64,000 bases of DNA from Fructobacillus papyrifericola (GCF_018437235.1 NZ_JAAMFJ010000001.1:62001-126000), one strand, 5' to 3'. Counted from the stretch's first letter, positions 10,052 to 18,333 are shown. Made by a program: numbers and translations. Notes: generated from the sequence alone by a model not told the origin.

Positions 10052-10060
10052 TGCTATTAT
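10052..10060 (+). promoter_or_regulatory. Extended -10 promoter for the 10.2-12.1 kb cassette
   Basis: TGcTATTAT directly after the upstream terminator. The predicted RNA start is about 10066-10069, at the edge of a G6 run, which places the structured leader at the 5' end of the transcript. Confidence 0.65.
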
Positions 10061-10065
10061 ATAGA

Positions 10066-10180
10066 AATGGGGGGATTTAGCGGCATTTTTTAACATTAAA
10101 TCTAGTGGCGACCTCTGCCCGTAATACGGGCGGGAAATCTGCAAAGCCCTATTGTAAAAGGGTTTAGCTCCCCTATACTG
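10066..10180 (+). ncRNA. Structured leader RNA or small RNA of unrecognised class
   Basis: About 115 bases between the promoter and the HTH-ABC gene hold several helices. GCCCGT (10118-10123) and ACGGGC form a 6-bp hairpin with loop AAT. AAGCCC (10144-10149) and GGGTTT form a second. GATTTA (10074-10079) pairs with TAAATC (10097-10102). GGGGA (10071-10075) can close the whole element with TCCCC (10169-10173). No open frame of note crosses it and no T run follows, so it is either a leader with a non-terminator read-out or a processed RNA. I tried SRP, 6S, T-box, S-box, purine, preQ1 and guanidine patterns and none fits. Confidence 0.5.
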
Positions 10181-10217
10181 AAAGACAGCTACAAAATAAA
10201 CGAAGCGGAGTACATTT

Positions 10218-11114
10218 ATGAAAAATATATTTGGAACGCAGTTAGTCTTATTACGTCAAAAGAAAAAGTTGTCGCAGGAAGGACTTGCTAAGAAATTATT
10301 TGTTTCTCGTCAATCTATTTCTAAATGGGAAAATGGCGAAGTCGAACCAGGAATTGATAAGCTGATTTTGCTAGCTGAGATCTTTGCCGTTGATTTGGAC
10401 TATCTTTTAGTAGGAAAAAGTCAATCACGGGAAGTTTTATTAGAAAGTAAACATTTGTCCAAAAGTTTCGATTCACCCGTTTTGAAGGACATTAATTTAT
10501 CGATTCATAGTCACGAAAGAATTGCCTTGCTAGGTAGTAATGGTTCTGGAAAGTCGACCCTAGTGAATCTGATTGTCGGTTTGTCGAAGCCAGATGCTGG
10601 TGAGATTATTCGACATTACAACCCCAAAAACGATTTGTCTATCATGCCGCAAGATAACTTGTTAGTTAATACTTATCGTGTGAACGAACAGGTCGCGTTA
10701 TCAGCACAGATTCAGCGAGTCACTGATAGAGAATTAATCAATCAAAAAATTCGTCAATTTAATCTGGAATCTCAGTTAAAAACAGCGGTTGGAAAACTTT
10801 CTGGTGGGCAAAAACGACGCCTTTGTTTATTAATCGCCATGCTTCGTCCAGTTAAATTATTGATACTAGACGAACCGACTGTTGGAATGGACTTGGAATC
10901 GATTGATGATTTTTGGGATTCATTTGAGCATGTGACAGGTAGTGTACTGACCATAACACATGACTTTAATCAAATTGACCAATACTTTACCCGTGTTTTG
11001 CTACTGAAAGATGGGGTTATCGCGGCAGATGAATTAGTGGCCAATATTCATTCGAATAATCAGACAATTGAACAGTGGTATCGACGTGAAAACCAAAAGG
11101 GGGAACGAGCATGA
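10218..11114 (+). CDS. XRE-type HTH fused to an ABC transporter ATPase
   Basis: A 298-residue fusion. Residues 5-65 are an XRE/Cro-type helix-turn-helix (LSQEGLAKKLFVSRQSISKWENG). Residues 75-298 are an ABC ATPase with Walker A GSNGSGKST (106-114), signature LSGGQKRR, Walker B LLILDEPT and H-loop TITHD, all intact. The permease gene overlaps its end by four bases (ATGA). The layout suggests an exporter or immunity pump whose ATPase also binds DNA and may control its own promoter; that is inference. Codon use is AT-richer than the neighbours (many TTA, AAA, ATT), which suggests transfer. The start at 10218 is supported by GCGGAG at about 10205-10210. Confidence 0.85.
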   Translation: MKNIFGTQLVLLRQKKKLSQEGLAKKLFVSRQSISKWENGEVEPGIDKLILLAEIFAVDLDYLLVGKSQSREVLLESKHLSKSFDSPVLKDINLSIHSHERIALLGSNGSGKSTLVNLIVGLSKPDAGEIIRHYNPKNDLSIMPQDNLLVNTYRVNEQVALSAQIQRVTDRELINQKIRQFNLESQLKTAVGKLSGGQKRRLCLLIAMLRPVKLLILDEPTVGMDLESIDDFWDSFEHVTGSVLTITHDFNQIDQYFTRVLLLKDGVIAADELVANIHSNNQTIEQWYRRENQKGERA

Positions 11115-11845
11115 TTAAGTATTTGGAAGTGAAAAACACTTTTCGCAATAAACGCTTTATCCTTTTTACGGTACTTTTTCCTGCTTTTTGGTACCTTTTA
11201 ATGTTGAACATTGGTAAGGAGATGAGCTTTTTGGGCGAAAACGTCCAGTATTTGTTCTTTTTTACAGCTGCAGTAATCGGCATTGCTGGTAATTCAGTAG
11301 TGACCTTCTCGAAAAAGATTTGTGATACAAAAAAGTATTATCGCTTGCAAAGTCACGTTTCTCATTATGATTTAAAATCATGGTTATCGGATCAATTAGT
11401 CGTTCAATTTGTGTTAAACGCGATGATTTGCTTCGTCTTACTGCTGATTGGAACGGCTTATCAGGAGATTCCCTGGACGAAAAGCTTCTTCGTGTTGTTA
11501 ATTCTCATCATGATTCTCGGACTTTATTTGACTGTTATTGGGTTCTTTGTTGGCCTTATTCTTGATGGACAAACGATTTCAGCACTGGCGATGCCTTTGA
11601 GTATGGGAGCCTCCCTTTTAATTGCCCCATGGGGTTCCTTTTTTCCTGGTCATAACTGGCTTTTAGATCTTTACGGAGCAATCCAAAAAGTCTTTCCTGG
11701 TTATTATGTTTACGAGATTGTCGAACGAATGCAAACGCAACAAGAACTGTATTTGCAGATTAGCCTCTTTATTATTACGACTTTATTGGTTCTCGTGCCA
11801 ATTATCTTCTATTCGTTAAGAAGTCGATATTTTCATCAGAAGTAG
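11111..11845 (+). CDS. ABC-2 type permease partner of the HTH-ABC fusion
   Basis: A 244-residue membrane protein with about six hydrophobic segments and the N-terminus usual for ABC-2 permeases (MIKYLEVKNTFRNKRFILFTVLFPAF). It overlaps the ATPase gene by four bases, which implies translational coupling and a joint complex. The substrate is unknown; homologous small ABC-2 permeases act in antibiotic or bacteriocin export and self-protection. Base composition is AT-rich like the upstream gene. Confidence 0.82.
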   Translation: MIKYLEVKNTFRNKRFILFTVLFPAFWYLLMLNIGKEMSFLGENVQYLFFFTAAVIGIAGNSVVTFSKKICDTKKYYRLQSHVSHYDLKSWLSDQLVVQFVLNAMICFVLLLIGTAYQEIPWTKSFFVLLILIMILGLYLTVIGFFVGLILDGQTISALAMPLSMGASLLIAPWGSFFPGHNWLLDLYGAIQKVFPGYYVYEIVERMQTQQELYLQISLFIITTLLVLVPIIFYSLRSRYFHQK

Positions 11846-11856
11846 GGGGTGGAACA

Positions 11857-12120
11857 ATGAATCTACATGATGAAATTAAGAAAAACTATGAAAATGGTCT
11901 TTATAATCGAGACTATTCTTATCATTCGAGTTTTTCTAACGAAGCGAAAAATGAAACATCTGACTTTGTATTGGGTCAAAAACGTTTTGAAGAAGATAAG
12001 CAGAGGGGTCGTGTTCATCATTGGTTTAGTCGCCCGATTTTAAAATTTATGAACCGGCTGACAAAGGGGCGTTTAACAGAGATTCTCGATTTTATTGATG
12101 GCTATCAGTCGAAAAAATAA
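11857..12120 (+). CDS. Small hypothetical protein at the end of the HTH-ABC cassette
   Basis: An 87-residue soluble, charged protein that I do not recognise. Its centre is rich in aromatic and acidic residues (NRDYSYHSSFSNEAKNE) and its C-terminal half is basic and probably helical (FSRPILKFMNRLTKGRLTEILDF). There is no signal peptide or clear membrane segment. A ribosome site GGGGGTGG lies just before the ATG, and the gene starts 11 bases after the permease stop, so it is in the same transcript. It shares the AT-rich composition of the cassette. Confidence 0.7.
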   Translation: MNLHDEIKKNYENGLYNRDYSYHSSFSNEAKNETSDFVLGQKRFEEDKQRGRVHHWFSRPILKFMNRLTKGRLTEILDFIDGYQSKK

Positions 12121-12122
12121 AA

Positions 12123-12167
12123 CAAAAAAGCAGGCATTGTTCTCTACGAACAATGCCTGCTTTTTTT
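12123..12167. terminator. Bidirectional terminator between the HTH-ABC cassette and the minus-strand permease
   Basis: AAAAAAGCAGGCATTGTTC pairs with GAACAATGCCTGCTTTTTT around TCTAC. A and T runs on both sides serve the two converging transcripts. Confidence 0.9.
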
Positions 12168-13455
12168 ATGCATGGTTTTTCTTGGTTAGGAAGTAGAATG
12201 GCACCGCAACGATCAAAGCACCCAAGCCCCAGAGCAAGTTTGTCAGCGAAACGTGGCTAAGTAGCCAAAGAGAAGCTAACAAGGCCAGAATTGGGATAAC
12301 CGGACCGCCAGGTAAGCGGAAGGCTCCGGCGTCTTGTTGCCTTTTTTTACGGAAGACCAAAACGGCCAAAATGGTTGGGATGAACTGGGCAAAGCGGGAA
12401 ACGGCGGAAATCTGCGCTAAAACCGCAAAGGAACCAGAGCAGGCCACGATCATTGAGATCGTCGATGACGTGATGATGGCCGCGTAAGGGGCGTTTTTCT
12501 TGTTCTTCTTGGTTAAGTACTGGGGCATCATCTTGTTTTCGGCCAGGGCCAAACCAGACCGTGGTGAAACAAAGGAAGAGGCCAGACAGATACCACCAAT
12601 GGACACAATGGTTCCAAAGGAAATCAGGTTAGCGCCGAAGTTGCCGGCAACCGCTTGCATGGTGTCCTTTAAAGGAACGGTGGAGCTAGCCAAGCGGTCC
12701 CCGAGAACCCCAATCGACGTGACCATGACCAGGATGTAGACCACCACAACGGTCCCAAGGGAAATCAAGAGAGCCTTGGGCAGGTTCTTTTGGACGTTCT
12801 CCATTTCGCCGGCGGTGATAACCACCCGTTCAAAGCCGGAAAAGATGTAAAAGAGCGTGACGGCTGCCGTGGCAAAGTTGGGCACGGTTGTCAGCTTTTG
12901 AACGAAGAAGGGGTCAAAGTGGACCGGTTTGATGAAAAAGAGACCGACTAAGATCACGAGAAAGATGGGCACCAGCTTTCCAACGGTGACGATGTTTTGC
13001 ATGACCGTTGCTAAATGAACACCGGAAATGTTTAAGGCCATCAGGGCCAAATACAAGGAGAGGATGATGACGACTTTGGCAGTCGGGTTGGCCAGGTTGG
13101 GGAAGATACCACCGAGGGCCGTGGCAAAGGCAGTGTACATGGTTCCTTCCGCAATGATCCAAATGGCCCAGGTGACAAAGCCGACCTCGTAGCCGACAAA
13201 GCGGCCAAAGGCCTCGCGGGCGTAAACATAGGCACCACCGGACTCCTTAAAGTAGGAAGCACATTCGGCAAAGCACATGGCGATGAAAAAGGCCAGGCAG
13301 CCGTCGAAGAGCAGGACCAGGATGCTGGCCGGCCCAAAGAGCTTCATGCCGGTTGAAGGAAGCAGAAAGATACCGGAACCGATAATGGCGTTAATGCCAA
13401 AGAGAATCAGACTGATAAAGCCCATCTTCTGTGTTGTACTGCTGTTTTTACCCAT
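12166..13455 (-). CDS. APC family amino acid permease
   Basis: A 429-residue integral membrane protein of the amino acid-polyamine-organocation family with about 12 membrane segments. The first helix holds the family signature GINAIIGSGIFLLPS, and the segment following helix 2 reads FAECASYFKESGGAYVYAREAFG, as in bacterial L-type and cationic amino acid carriers. The substrate cannot be told. It is alone on the minus strand, with its own promoter and leader hairpin upstream and the shared terminator downstream. Confidence 0.88.
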   Translation of the reverse strand: MGKNSSTTQKMGFISLILFGINAIIGSGIFLLPSTGMKLFGPASILVLLFDGCLAFFIAMCFAECASYFKESGGAYVYAREAFGRFVGYEVGFVTWAIWIIAEGTMYTAFATALGGIFPNLANPTAKVVIILSLYLALMALNISGVHLATVMQNIVTVGKLVPIFLVILVGLFFIKPVHFDPFFVQKLTTVPNFATAAVTLFYIFSGFERVVITAGEMENVQKNLPKALLISLGTVVVVYILVMVTSIGVLGDRLASSTVPLKDTMQAVAGNFGANLISFGTIVSIGGICLASSFVSPRSGLALAENKMMPQYLTKKNKKNAPYAAIITSSTISMIVACSGSFAVLAQISAVSRFAQFIPTILAVLVFRKKRQQDAGAFRLPGGPVIPILALLASLWLLSHVSLTNLLWGLGALIVAVPFYFLTKKNHA

Positions 13456-13499
13456 GGTTGTTTGCCCTTATAGTGGAAGGTTTCATTGTTTTTTATCTT

Positions 13500-13523
13500 T
13501 ACAAAAGTCGCCTGAAACAGGCG
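13500..13523 (-). promoter_or_regulatory. Leader hairpin of the APC permease, attenuator-like
   Basis: In the transcript CGCCTG pairs with CAGGCG around UUU (13509-13523), followed by ACUUUUG. The stem is short and the U run is imperfect, so it may be a weak terminator, an attenuator or just a 5' stabiliser. No alternative pairing partner is obvious. Confidence 0.4.
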
Positions 13524-13538
13524 CTGATACGCCTATTA

Positions 13539-13567
13539 ATGATAAGTGACATTCTTTTTACTGTCAA
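13539..13567 (-). promoter_or_regulatory. Promoter of the minus-strand APC permease
   Basis: On the minus strand TTGACA (complement of 13562-13567) and TATCAT (complement of 13539-13544) are 17 bases apart. The predicted start is near 13532, giving a leader of about 75 bases. Confidence 0.8.
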
Positions 13568-13798
13568 TGAAAGTGGCTAGTTTTAAAGGGAATTTAAGTC
13601 AATTTAACAAAGAATGAGAGCAAAAATGAATGGCTTCCTCGCACTTTTTTTCTGTTGAAAGTCCAGCTTGAAGTGCCAGTTGTGGCTAGAAATTGTGGTA
13701 AAATTAAGCTTTAGGAAATCATTTATTTGAAGGGTTCATCTGCAATCTTCATGGATTGTTTTTGGGACTATTCGAGTGAAAAAGATGGAGGAAGAGAA
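13568..13798. other. AT-rich intergenic region with the fpg promoter
   Basis: Between the minus-strand permease promoter and fpg I see only an extended -10 element TGgTAAAAT at 13696-13704, about 95 bases before fpg. No small ORF with a credible ribosome site is present. Confidence 0.6.
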
Positions 13799-14629
13799 AT
13801 GCCTGAACTCCCGGAAGTAGAAACGGTTCGCCGCGGCCTGACAAACTTGGTCGAAGGGGCCAAAATCAAAAGGGTCGATGTGCCTTATCCAAAGGTGGTG
13901 ACGTCGGACTTGAAGCTTTTTCAAAAGGATTTGACCGGTGCGACCATCGACCGGATTGATCGCCGGGGCAAGTACCTGCTCTTCCGTTTGTCCAATGATC
14001 AAACCATGGTTTCCCACCTTCGCATGGAAGGGCAGTACTCGGTTGAACCCGAAGGGGCCGCGCTTCACAAGCACACCGAAGTCGCCTTCCACCTGGTAGA
14101 CGACCGGCAGCTCTTTTACAACGACACCCGCCGCTTTGGTCGAATGACGCTAGTGCCAACGGGAAAAGAGCTACACGATGTCTCTGGTCTAAAGGACCTG
14201 GGACCGGAACCAACCGAGGACGCTTTGACTCTGGATTATATGAAGGAAATCTTTCATAAGAGTCACCGGGTCGTGAAGACTTTCCTCCTGGACCAGTCAA
14301 ACATTGCCGGCCTAGGAAACATTTACGCCGACGAGGTCCTCTGGATGACACGGATTCATCCGGAAACGACGACCGATAAAATTTCGACCCGAAAACTCGG
14401 CGAACTGCGCGAAAACATCATTAAGGAAATCAGCCGGGCGACCGAACATCATGGCACGACGGTCCATTCCTTCTCCAACATCTTTGGTGAAACCGGGCAC
14501 TTCCAAAACGAACTGCAGGTTTATGGCCGGGCAAAGTTACCCTGCCTGCGCTGTGGAACGACTTTGCGCAAAATCAAAGTCGGCCAACGGGGCACGACGT
14601 TTTGCCCCAAGTGCCAAATTAAAAAATAA
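13799..14629 (+). CDS. mutM: Formamidopyrimidine-DNA glycosylase
   Basis: This base-excision repair enzyme removes 8-oxoguanine and ring-opened purines and cuts the abasic site. The 276-residue protein starts PELPEVETV, with the N-terminal Pro that attacks the sugar after Met removal and the catalytic Glu next to it. The helix-two-turn-helix follows (LLDQSNIAGLGNIYADEVL), and a four-Cys zinc finger ends it (CLRC and CPKC). The frame is open back to 13727, but only ATG 13799 exposes the catalytic Pro; GGAGGAA at 13787-13793 supports it. It heads the block leading to coaE, dnaB and dnaI. Confidence 0.97.
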   Translation: MPELPEVETVRRGLTNLVEGAKIKRVDVPYPKVVTSDLKLFQKDLTGATIDRIDRRGKYLLFRLSNDQTMVSHLRMEGQYSVEPEGAALHKHTEVAFHLVDDRQLFYNDTRRFGRMTLVPTGKELHDVSGLKDLGPEPTEDALTLDYMKEIFHKSHRVVKTFLLDQSNIAGLGNIYADEVLWMTRIHPETTTDKISTRKLGELRENIIKEISRATEHHGTTVHSFSNIFGETGHFQNELQVYGRAKLPCLRCGTTLRKIKVGQRGTTFCPKCQIKK

Positions 14630-14647
14630 GTGTGAATTGAAAGTAGT

Positions 14648-15349
14648 ATGACAGAATTTGTGGCCATTTCCCGCCGGCGCGTGAAGCTGACGGCTAAAAA
14701 ACAATTAAAAGAACAGTACAAAAACAGCTTAAAGGCCACCTGGCCATTGATTATCAGCCAAGTCTTAAAGAGCGTCCTTTTTTGGGGTTCCGTCTACCTT
14801 CTTCTTTCCGGCTACGTGCTTGCACCAAAGGACGCTTCTGCTAACTGGTATTTGTCAAAGACCTTTTTTGGCGCTCTCTTCTTATTGTTGACCTGGTCTG
14901 CTAAGTGGGCGATCGTCGACTTTTTTCAAAAGCCAACGGTCAAGCGCGGCTATGCGGTGGCCTTGCAAGGCTTTGCCCCTAAGCGTTTTGGAGAAGCCTT
15001 TCTCCTGGCCTTCGTGCAGAAAATTCAACTCTTCTTCTGGTCCTTTCTCTTCTTTCCAGCCATCGTCAAAGTCTTTTCCTACTCGCAGACCTACTACGCT
15101 TACAAGATGGACCTGCTCTTTGACCGCAAGCAGGGCTCTTTGACCGATTATGTCACGATTTCACGACGGGTGATGACCGGACGAAAACGAGAACTTTTTC
15201 TCCTGGAACTGTCCTTTATCGGCTGGCGCCTGCTGAGTCTTTTGACCCTCGGCTTAGCCGATTTCTTTGTCACCCCCTACCTGAACACCTGCCGAGTGGT
15301 ATACTCGACCCAGGTTTTTGCCCAAGCGATTGAAGGAGTTCGTTCATGA
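14648..15349 (+). CDS. DUF975 family membrane protein
   Basis: A 233-residue protein with about four to five hydrophobic segments. The conserved DUF975 layout is visible: an N-terminal basic stretch with LKATWPLIISQVLKS, a central FSYSQTYYAYKMDLLFD, the RRVMTGRKRELFLLELSFIGW motif and a C-terminal hydrophobic part with TPYLNTCR. The function of the family is not known. Its stop overlaps the coaE start by four bases. It occupies a place between fpg and coaE that other lactic acid bacteria do not usually fill this way. Confidence 0.82.
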   Translation: MTEFVAISRRRVKLTAKKQLKEQYKNSLKATWPLIISQVLKSVLFWGSVYLLLSGYVLAPKDASANWYLSKTFFGALFLLLTWSAKWAIVDFFQKPTVKRGYAVALQGFAPKRFGEAFLLAFVQKIQLFFWSFLFFPAIVKVFSYSQTYYAYKMDLLFDRKQGSLTDYVTISRRVMTGRKRELFLLELSFIGWRLLSLLTLGLADFFVTPYLNTCRVVYSTQVFAQAIEGVRS

Positions 15350-15951
15350 AAGTCATTGCCATTACCGGTGGCATCGCCTCCGGAAAATCAGCGGTTACCG
15401 ATCAAATTCGGCAGGCCGGCTACAAGGTGGTTGACGCGGATCTGGTTTCGAGACAGGTTGTCGAACCAGGGACCCACACCCTAGAAGAAATCAAGGAAAC
15501 CTTTGGTCAAGAAATCGTCCAAAACGGGGTTTTGAACCGTAAGGTCCTCGGTGAAAAAGTCTTCACCAACCCAGCCCTTTTAAAGGAGCTGACTAAAATT
15601 ACCAGTCCAGAAATTCAATCGACCATTCGGGACCAGTTGGCCTTTTTCAAGATGAAGGGCGAGGCCGTGGTCTTCTGTGCCATCCCCCTTTTTTATGAGC
15701 AAAAGTACGACCAAACGGGCTGGTTTGACCAGGTCGTTGTGGTGGCAGCGACAGAGCGGCAGCAGTTGGAACGACTCATGGCCCGCGACCACCTAGATGA
15801 ATGGGCGGCCCAGTCGCGCATCAAGGCCCAGCTGCCAATCCAAGAAAAGGTGGCCAAGGCCGACGTCGTGATTGAAAACGAGGGCACGGCAGAAGAACTT
15901 GAACAAAAGGTGAGCGACTATCTGTCAACAGTGGAGGTCAGCCATGATTGA
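15346..15951 (+). CDS. coaE: Dephospho-CoA kinase
   Basis: CoaE phosphorylates the 3' hydroxyl of dephospho-CoA, the last step of CoA synthesis. The 201-residue protein has Walker A GGIASGKS at residues 8-15, the DAD motif VVDADLVSRQVVEPG, and the lid region RQQLERLMARD. It overlaps DUF975 by four bases and dnaB by eight, so translation is coupled through the block. Confidence 0.96.
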   Translation: MKVIAITGGIASGKSAVTDQIRQAGYKVVDADLVSRQVVEPGTHTLEEIKETFGQEIVQNGVLNRKVLGEKVFTNPALLKELTKITSPEIQSTIRDQLAFFKMKGEAVVFCAIPLFYEQKYDQTGWFDQVVVVAATERQQLERLMARDHLDEWAAQSRIKAQLPIQEKVAKADVVIENEGTAEELEQKVSDYLSTVEVSHD

Positions 15952-17341
15952 GCAAAGAAACGAGGACTTTCAAGCGGCCAGTGCATTGGTCATTGATCAG
16001 GCGGTCCCTGTGGCGGCTTCCGACCTAGTCCGGCTCTTTAACCTTTACCTGCCTTTTTTGGGACCCAAGGGCTACGCCCTCTACCAGTTCCTTCTTGAAG
16101 AGAAAGGGGCGGCCTTGCCAGGCGAGCCGGCGACTTTTTCAAACCATTACTTGTTGCTTGACACGCTCTCCTTATCCGCACCGGACTTTGTTCGCGCCAG
16201 GCGGGCACTGGAGGGGGTCGGTTTATTAAAGCACTACAGTGGCTGGCAAAACGGTCAACCGGCCGTGCGCTACTTGCTGCAGGCACCCCTGTCTGCGGCC
16301 GACTTTTTCAAAGAAGACCTGCTGTCCGGCCTGCTCTTTCACTACGTGGGGGAGAGTCGCTACCTGACTTTGGCCAAGCGCTACGCGGCTGAACAGGGGC
16401 AGCCGTTGCAAAACGAGTCCGATCAGTCGGCTTCCTTTTTATCCGTCTTCGACCTGCCGGATACGACCTTGAAGCCAAAGCTTTCAATTGCTCAGACGAA
16501 GCAGGACCAAATCGCCTTGAAGACCGACTTGGACAAGGTCGCCTTTGACTTTGCTGGCATGGCCTCGCTCGTGCACGGCACGACGAAAGACAAGTTGGAA
16601 AAGGCCCGGGAACTGATTTTGACCGAGCAGGTCTTGTACGGTTTGAACGAGGCCGAAATGGCCACGGCCGTGACTCGCTCAATTAACTTGGACGACCACG
16701 AGCTGAACAAGGGAAACTTTTTAGCCTACCTGGCTTCGACTTGGTCTTCCAAGCAGCGAAAGGAACAGCTGGTTGATCAGGGGGCTGGTCAGGGATCCGC
16801 TCCGGTGGTTCAGAAAGCCAGCCAGGACAGTGGCCAAACAACCGCTGCAAAGCCAGCAAAAAAGACTGGCAACAAGGCCTTGGACGCGCTTTATCAAGCG
16901 GCCAACGACCTGTCGCCAGTCGACTTTATCGGGCAGATTAAGGAACAAAACGCCGGCTATGTCACCAACAGTGAGCGGCAGATTTTAAAGAACCTGCTGG
17001 ACCAGCGTGTGCTACCGGTGCCGGCGATTAACATCCTGACCTACCAGGTGCTGGTGAACATGGATCAGGCCGATTTGAAGCGAAATCTGGTCGATGCCAT
17101 CGCCAATTCCTGGGCCAAGGCCGGGGTGAAAACGGCAGAAGAGGCCGTGGCCGCCATTAAGGCCCATCAAAACCGCAGTCAGCAGGCCAAGAAGCCGGCT
17201 GCCAAAAACTGGCAGCGCAGCAGTTTTAATAAGCAGGAGCCGGCCTTTGCCTCCAATGAAACGGCAGCCAAGCAACCGGTTGATGAGGCGGCAATCAAAG
17301 AGGCCCTGGACTTGATGAAGAACTATAAAACGAAGGATTAA
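15944..17341 (+). CDS. dnaB: Replication initiation and membrane attachment protein DnaB (Gram-positive type)
   Basis: This is the Firmicutes primosome protein, not the helicase. With DnaD and DnaI it loads the replicative helicase at oriC and at restart sites. The 465-residue length, the start SDLVRLFNLYLPFLGPKGYALYQFL (first winged helix) and the second DnaB/DnaD-type domain (about residues 310-410, with LDALYQAANDLSPVDFI and NAGYVTNSERQILKNLL) fit the family. A Lys/Ala-rich linker joins them. The gene overlaps coaE by eight bases and is followed by dnaI after three. nrdR, often found between coaE and dnaB, is absent. Confidence 0.9.
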   Translation: MIEQRNEDFQAASALVIDQAVPVAASDLVRLFNLYLPFLGPKGYALYQFLLEEKGAALPGEPATFSNHYLLLDTLSLSAPDFVRARRALEGVGLLKHYSGWQNGQPAVRYLLQAPLSAADFFKEDLLSGLLFHYVGESRYLTLAKRYAAEQGQPLQNESDQSASFLSVFDLPDTTLKPKLSIAQTKQDQIALKTDLDKVAFDFAGMASLVHGTTKDKLEKARELILTEQVLYGLNEAEMATAVTRSINLDDHELNKGNFLAYLASTWSSKQRKEQLVDQGAGQGSAPVVQKASQDSGQTTAAKPAKKTGNKALDALYQAANDLSPVDFIGQIKEQNAGYVTNSERQILKNLLDQRVLPVPAINILTYQVLVNMDQADLKRNLVDAIANSWAKAGVKTAEEAVAAIKAHQNRSQQAKKPAAKNWQRSSFNKQEPAFASNETAAKQPVDEAAIKEALDLMKNYKTKD

Positions 17342-17344
17342 TCC

Positions 17345-18301
17345 ATGCAAGATTTAGCAAGCGTCCTCAAAGACTTTCAAAAACGTTACCCCAAGCTGGG
17401 CAACGACCAGGCGGCCAAGGCCTTTGAAGCCATTCAGGCCGACTCGGATATTCAGGCTTTCTTTGCAAAAAACCAAGCCATTTTGAAAAAAGACGCCCTC
17501 GTTGTGGCTGTTACCGACCTCTTCGAGTTCGTTCGTGAAAAGAAGCGGGAAGAGGCGGGAAAACCGGCCCTCTATCCAGGTTACCGACCAACCCTGGTGG
17601 TTGAAAAGGGCTACCCGCACGTGGCCTATGAACCAACCGAAGAAACGAAAAAGACGCTTCGTCAGGCGGCCTTGCTCCGCTCCATTGCCGTACCAAAGGC
17701 CGTGGCCAAGGCCGACTTGAATCAAATCGTGCAAGAGGTGGCCAATGATGAAGGCCGGGCACCGGCTGTGGCCGCTGTTGTGGCGACTTTTTCGGGGCTG
17801 GTTAGTCAAAAGGAAAAGGGGCAGGATGCCGAATTTATTCCTGGCGTTTATCTGTCCGGTGACTTTGGCGTGGGCAAGACCTACTTGATGGGGGCCTTGG
17901 CTAACGCCTTGGCCTACAATGGCATCGGGGTTATGATGGTTCACTGGTCGACCATGATTGAACGCTTGAAGGGCTCCTTTGGGGCCAATGGCGACCAGTC
18001 CCTTTTGGCCTTGATTGACGATGCCAAGAAGGCACCGGTTTTGATTTTGGATGACTTGGGTGCCGATACGCTGTCTTCCTGGTCCCGTGATTCGGTCTTG
18101 GCCGTTATCCTGGAGTACCGGATGCAGCACGAATTAACGACTTGCTTTACGTCTAACTTTGACCTGCAGTCGCTAGAGAAGTATTTGGCCCAGACCAAGG
18201 ATGGCTTGGAGCCCGGTAAGGCTGCCCGTTTGATGCAGCGCGTCTTGTTCCTATCAAAGCCGGTTGCCATGGCCGGTGAAAACCGTCGGTTAAAGCGGTA
18301 A
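17345..18301 (+). CDS. dnaI: Primosomal protein DnaI, helicase loader
   Basis: DnaI is the AAA+ ATPase that loads the replicative helicase. The 318-residue protein has an N-terminal helicase-binding part (residues 1-130) and a C-terminal AAA+ domain with Walker A GDFGVGKT (172-179), Walker B VLILDDLG and sensor 1 TSNFD. It starts three bases after dnaB, matching the conserved dnaB-dnaI pair. A run of 32 bases separates it from the next gene, with no terminator, so the YibE/F genes may be cotranscribed. Confidence 0.95.
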   Translation: MQDLASVLKDFQKRYPKLGNDQAAKAFEAIQADSDIQAFFAKNQAILKKDALVVAVTDLFEFVREKKREEAGKPALYPGYRPTLVVEKGYPHVAYEPTEETKKTLRQAALLRSIAVPKAVAKADLNQIVQEVANDEGRAPAVAAVVATFSGLVSQKEKGQDAEFIPGVYLSGDFGVGKTYLMGALANALAYNGIGVMMVHWSTMIERLKGSFGANGDQSLLALIDDAKKAPVLILDDLGADTLSSWSRDSVLAVILEYRMQHELTTCFTSNFDLQSLEKYLAQTKDGLEPGKAARLMQRVLFLSKPVAMAGENRRLKR

Positions 18302-18333
18302 TCTTTTAAGCAATTTGCAAAGAAGGTCCTTTC

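Noticed and set aside
10066-10180. Known RNA class (SRP RNA, 6S RNA, guanidine or preQ1 riboswitch, T-box)
   Set aside because: None of the class-defining strings is present, and the helices do not line up; kept as an unknown structured RNA.
10218-12120. HTH-ABC cassette as a toxin-antitoxin or phage-defence system
   Set aside because: ATPase motifs and an ABC-2 permease make a transporter the simpler reading; no nuclease or effector domain is visible.
17354-18130. Long open frame on the minus strand opposite dnaI (258 codons)
   Set aside because: It mirrors the dnaI frame, has no ribosome site and no recognisable motif; dnaI is intact on the + strand.
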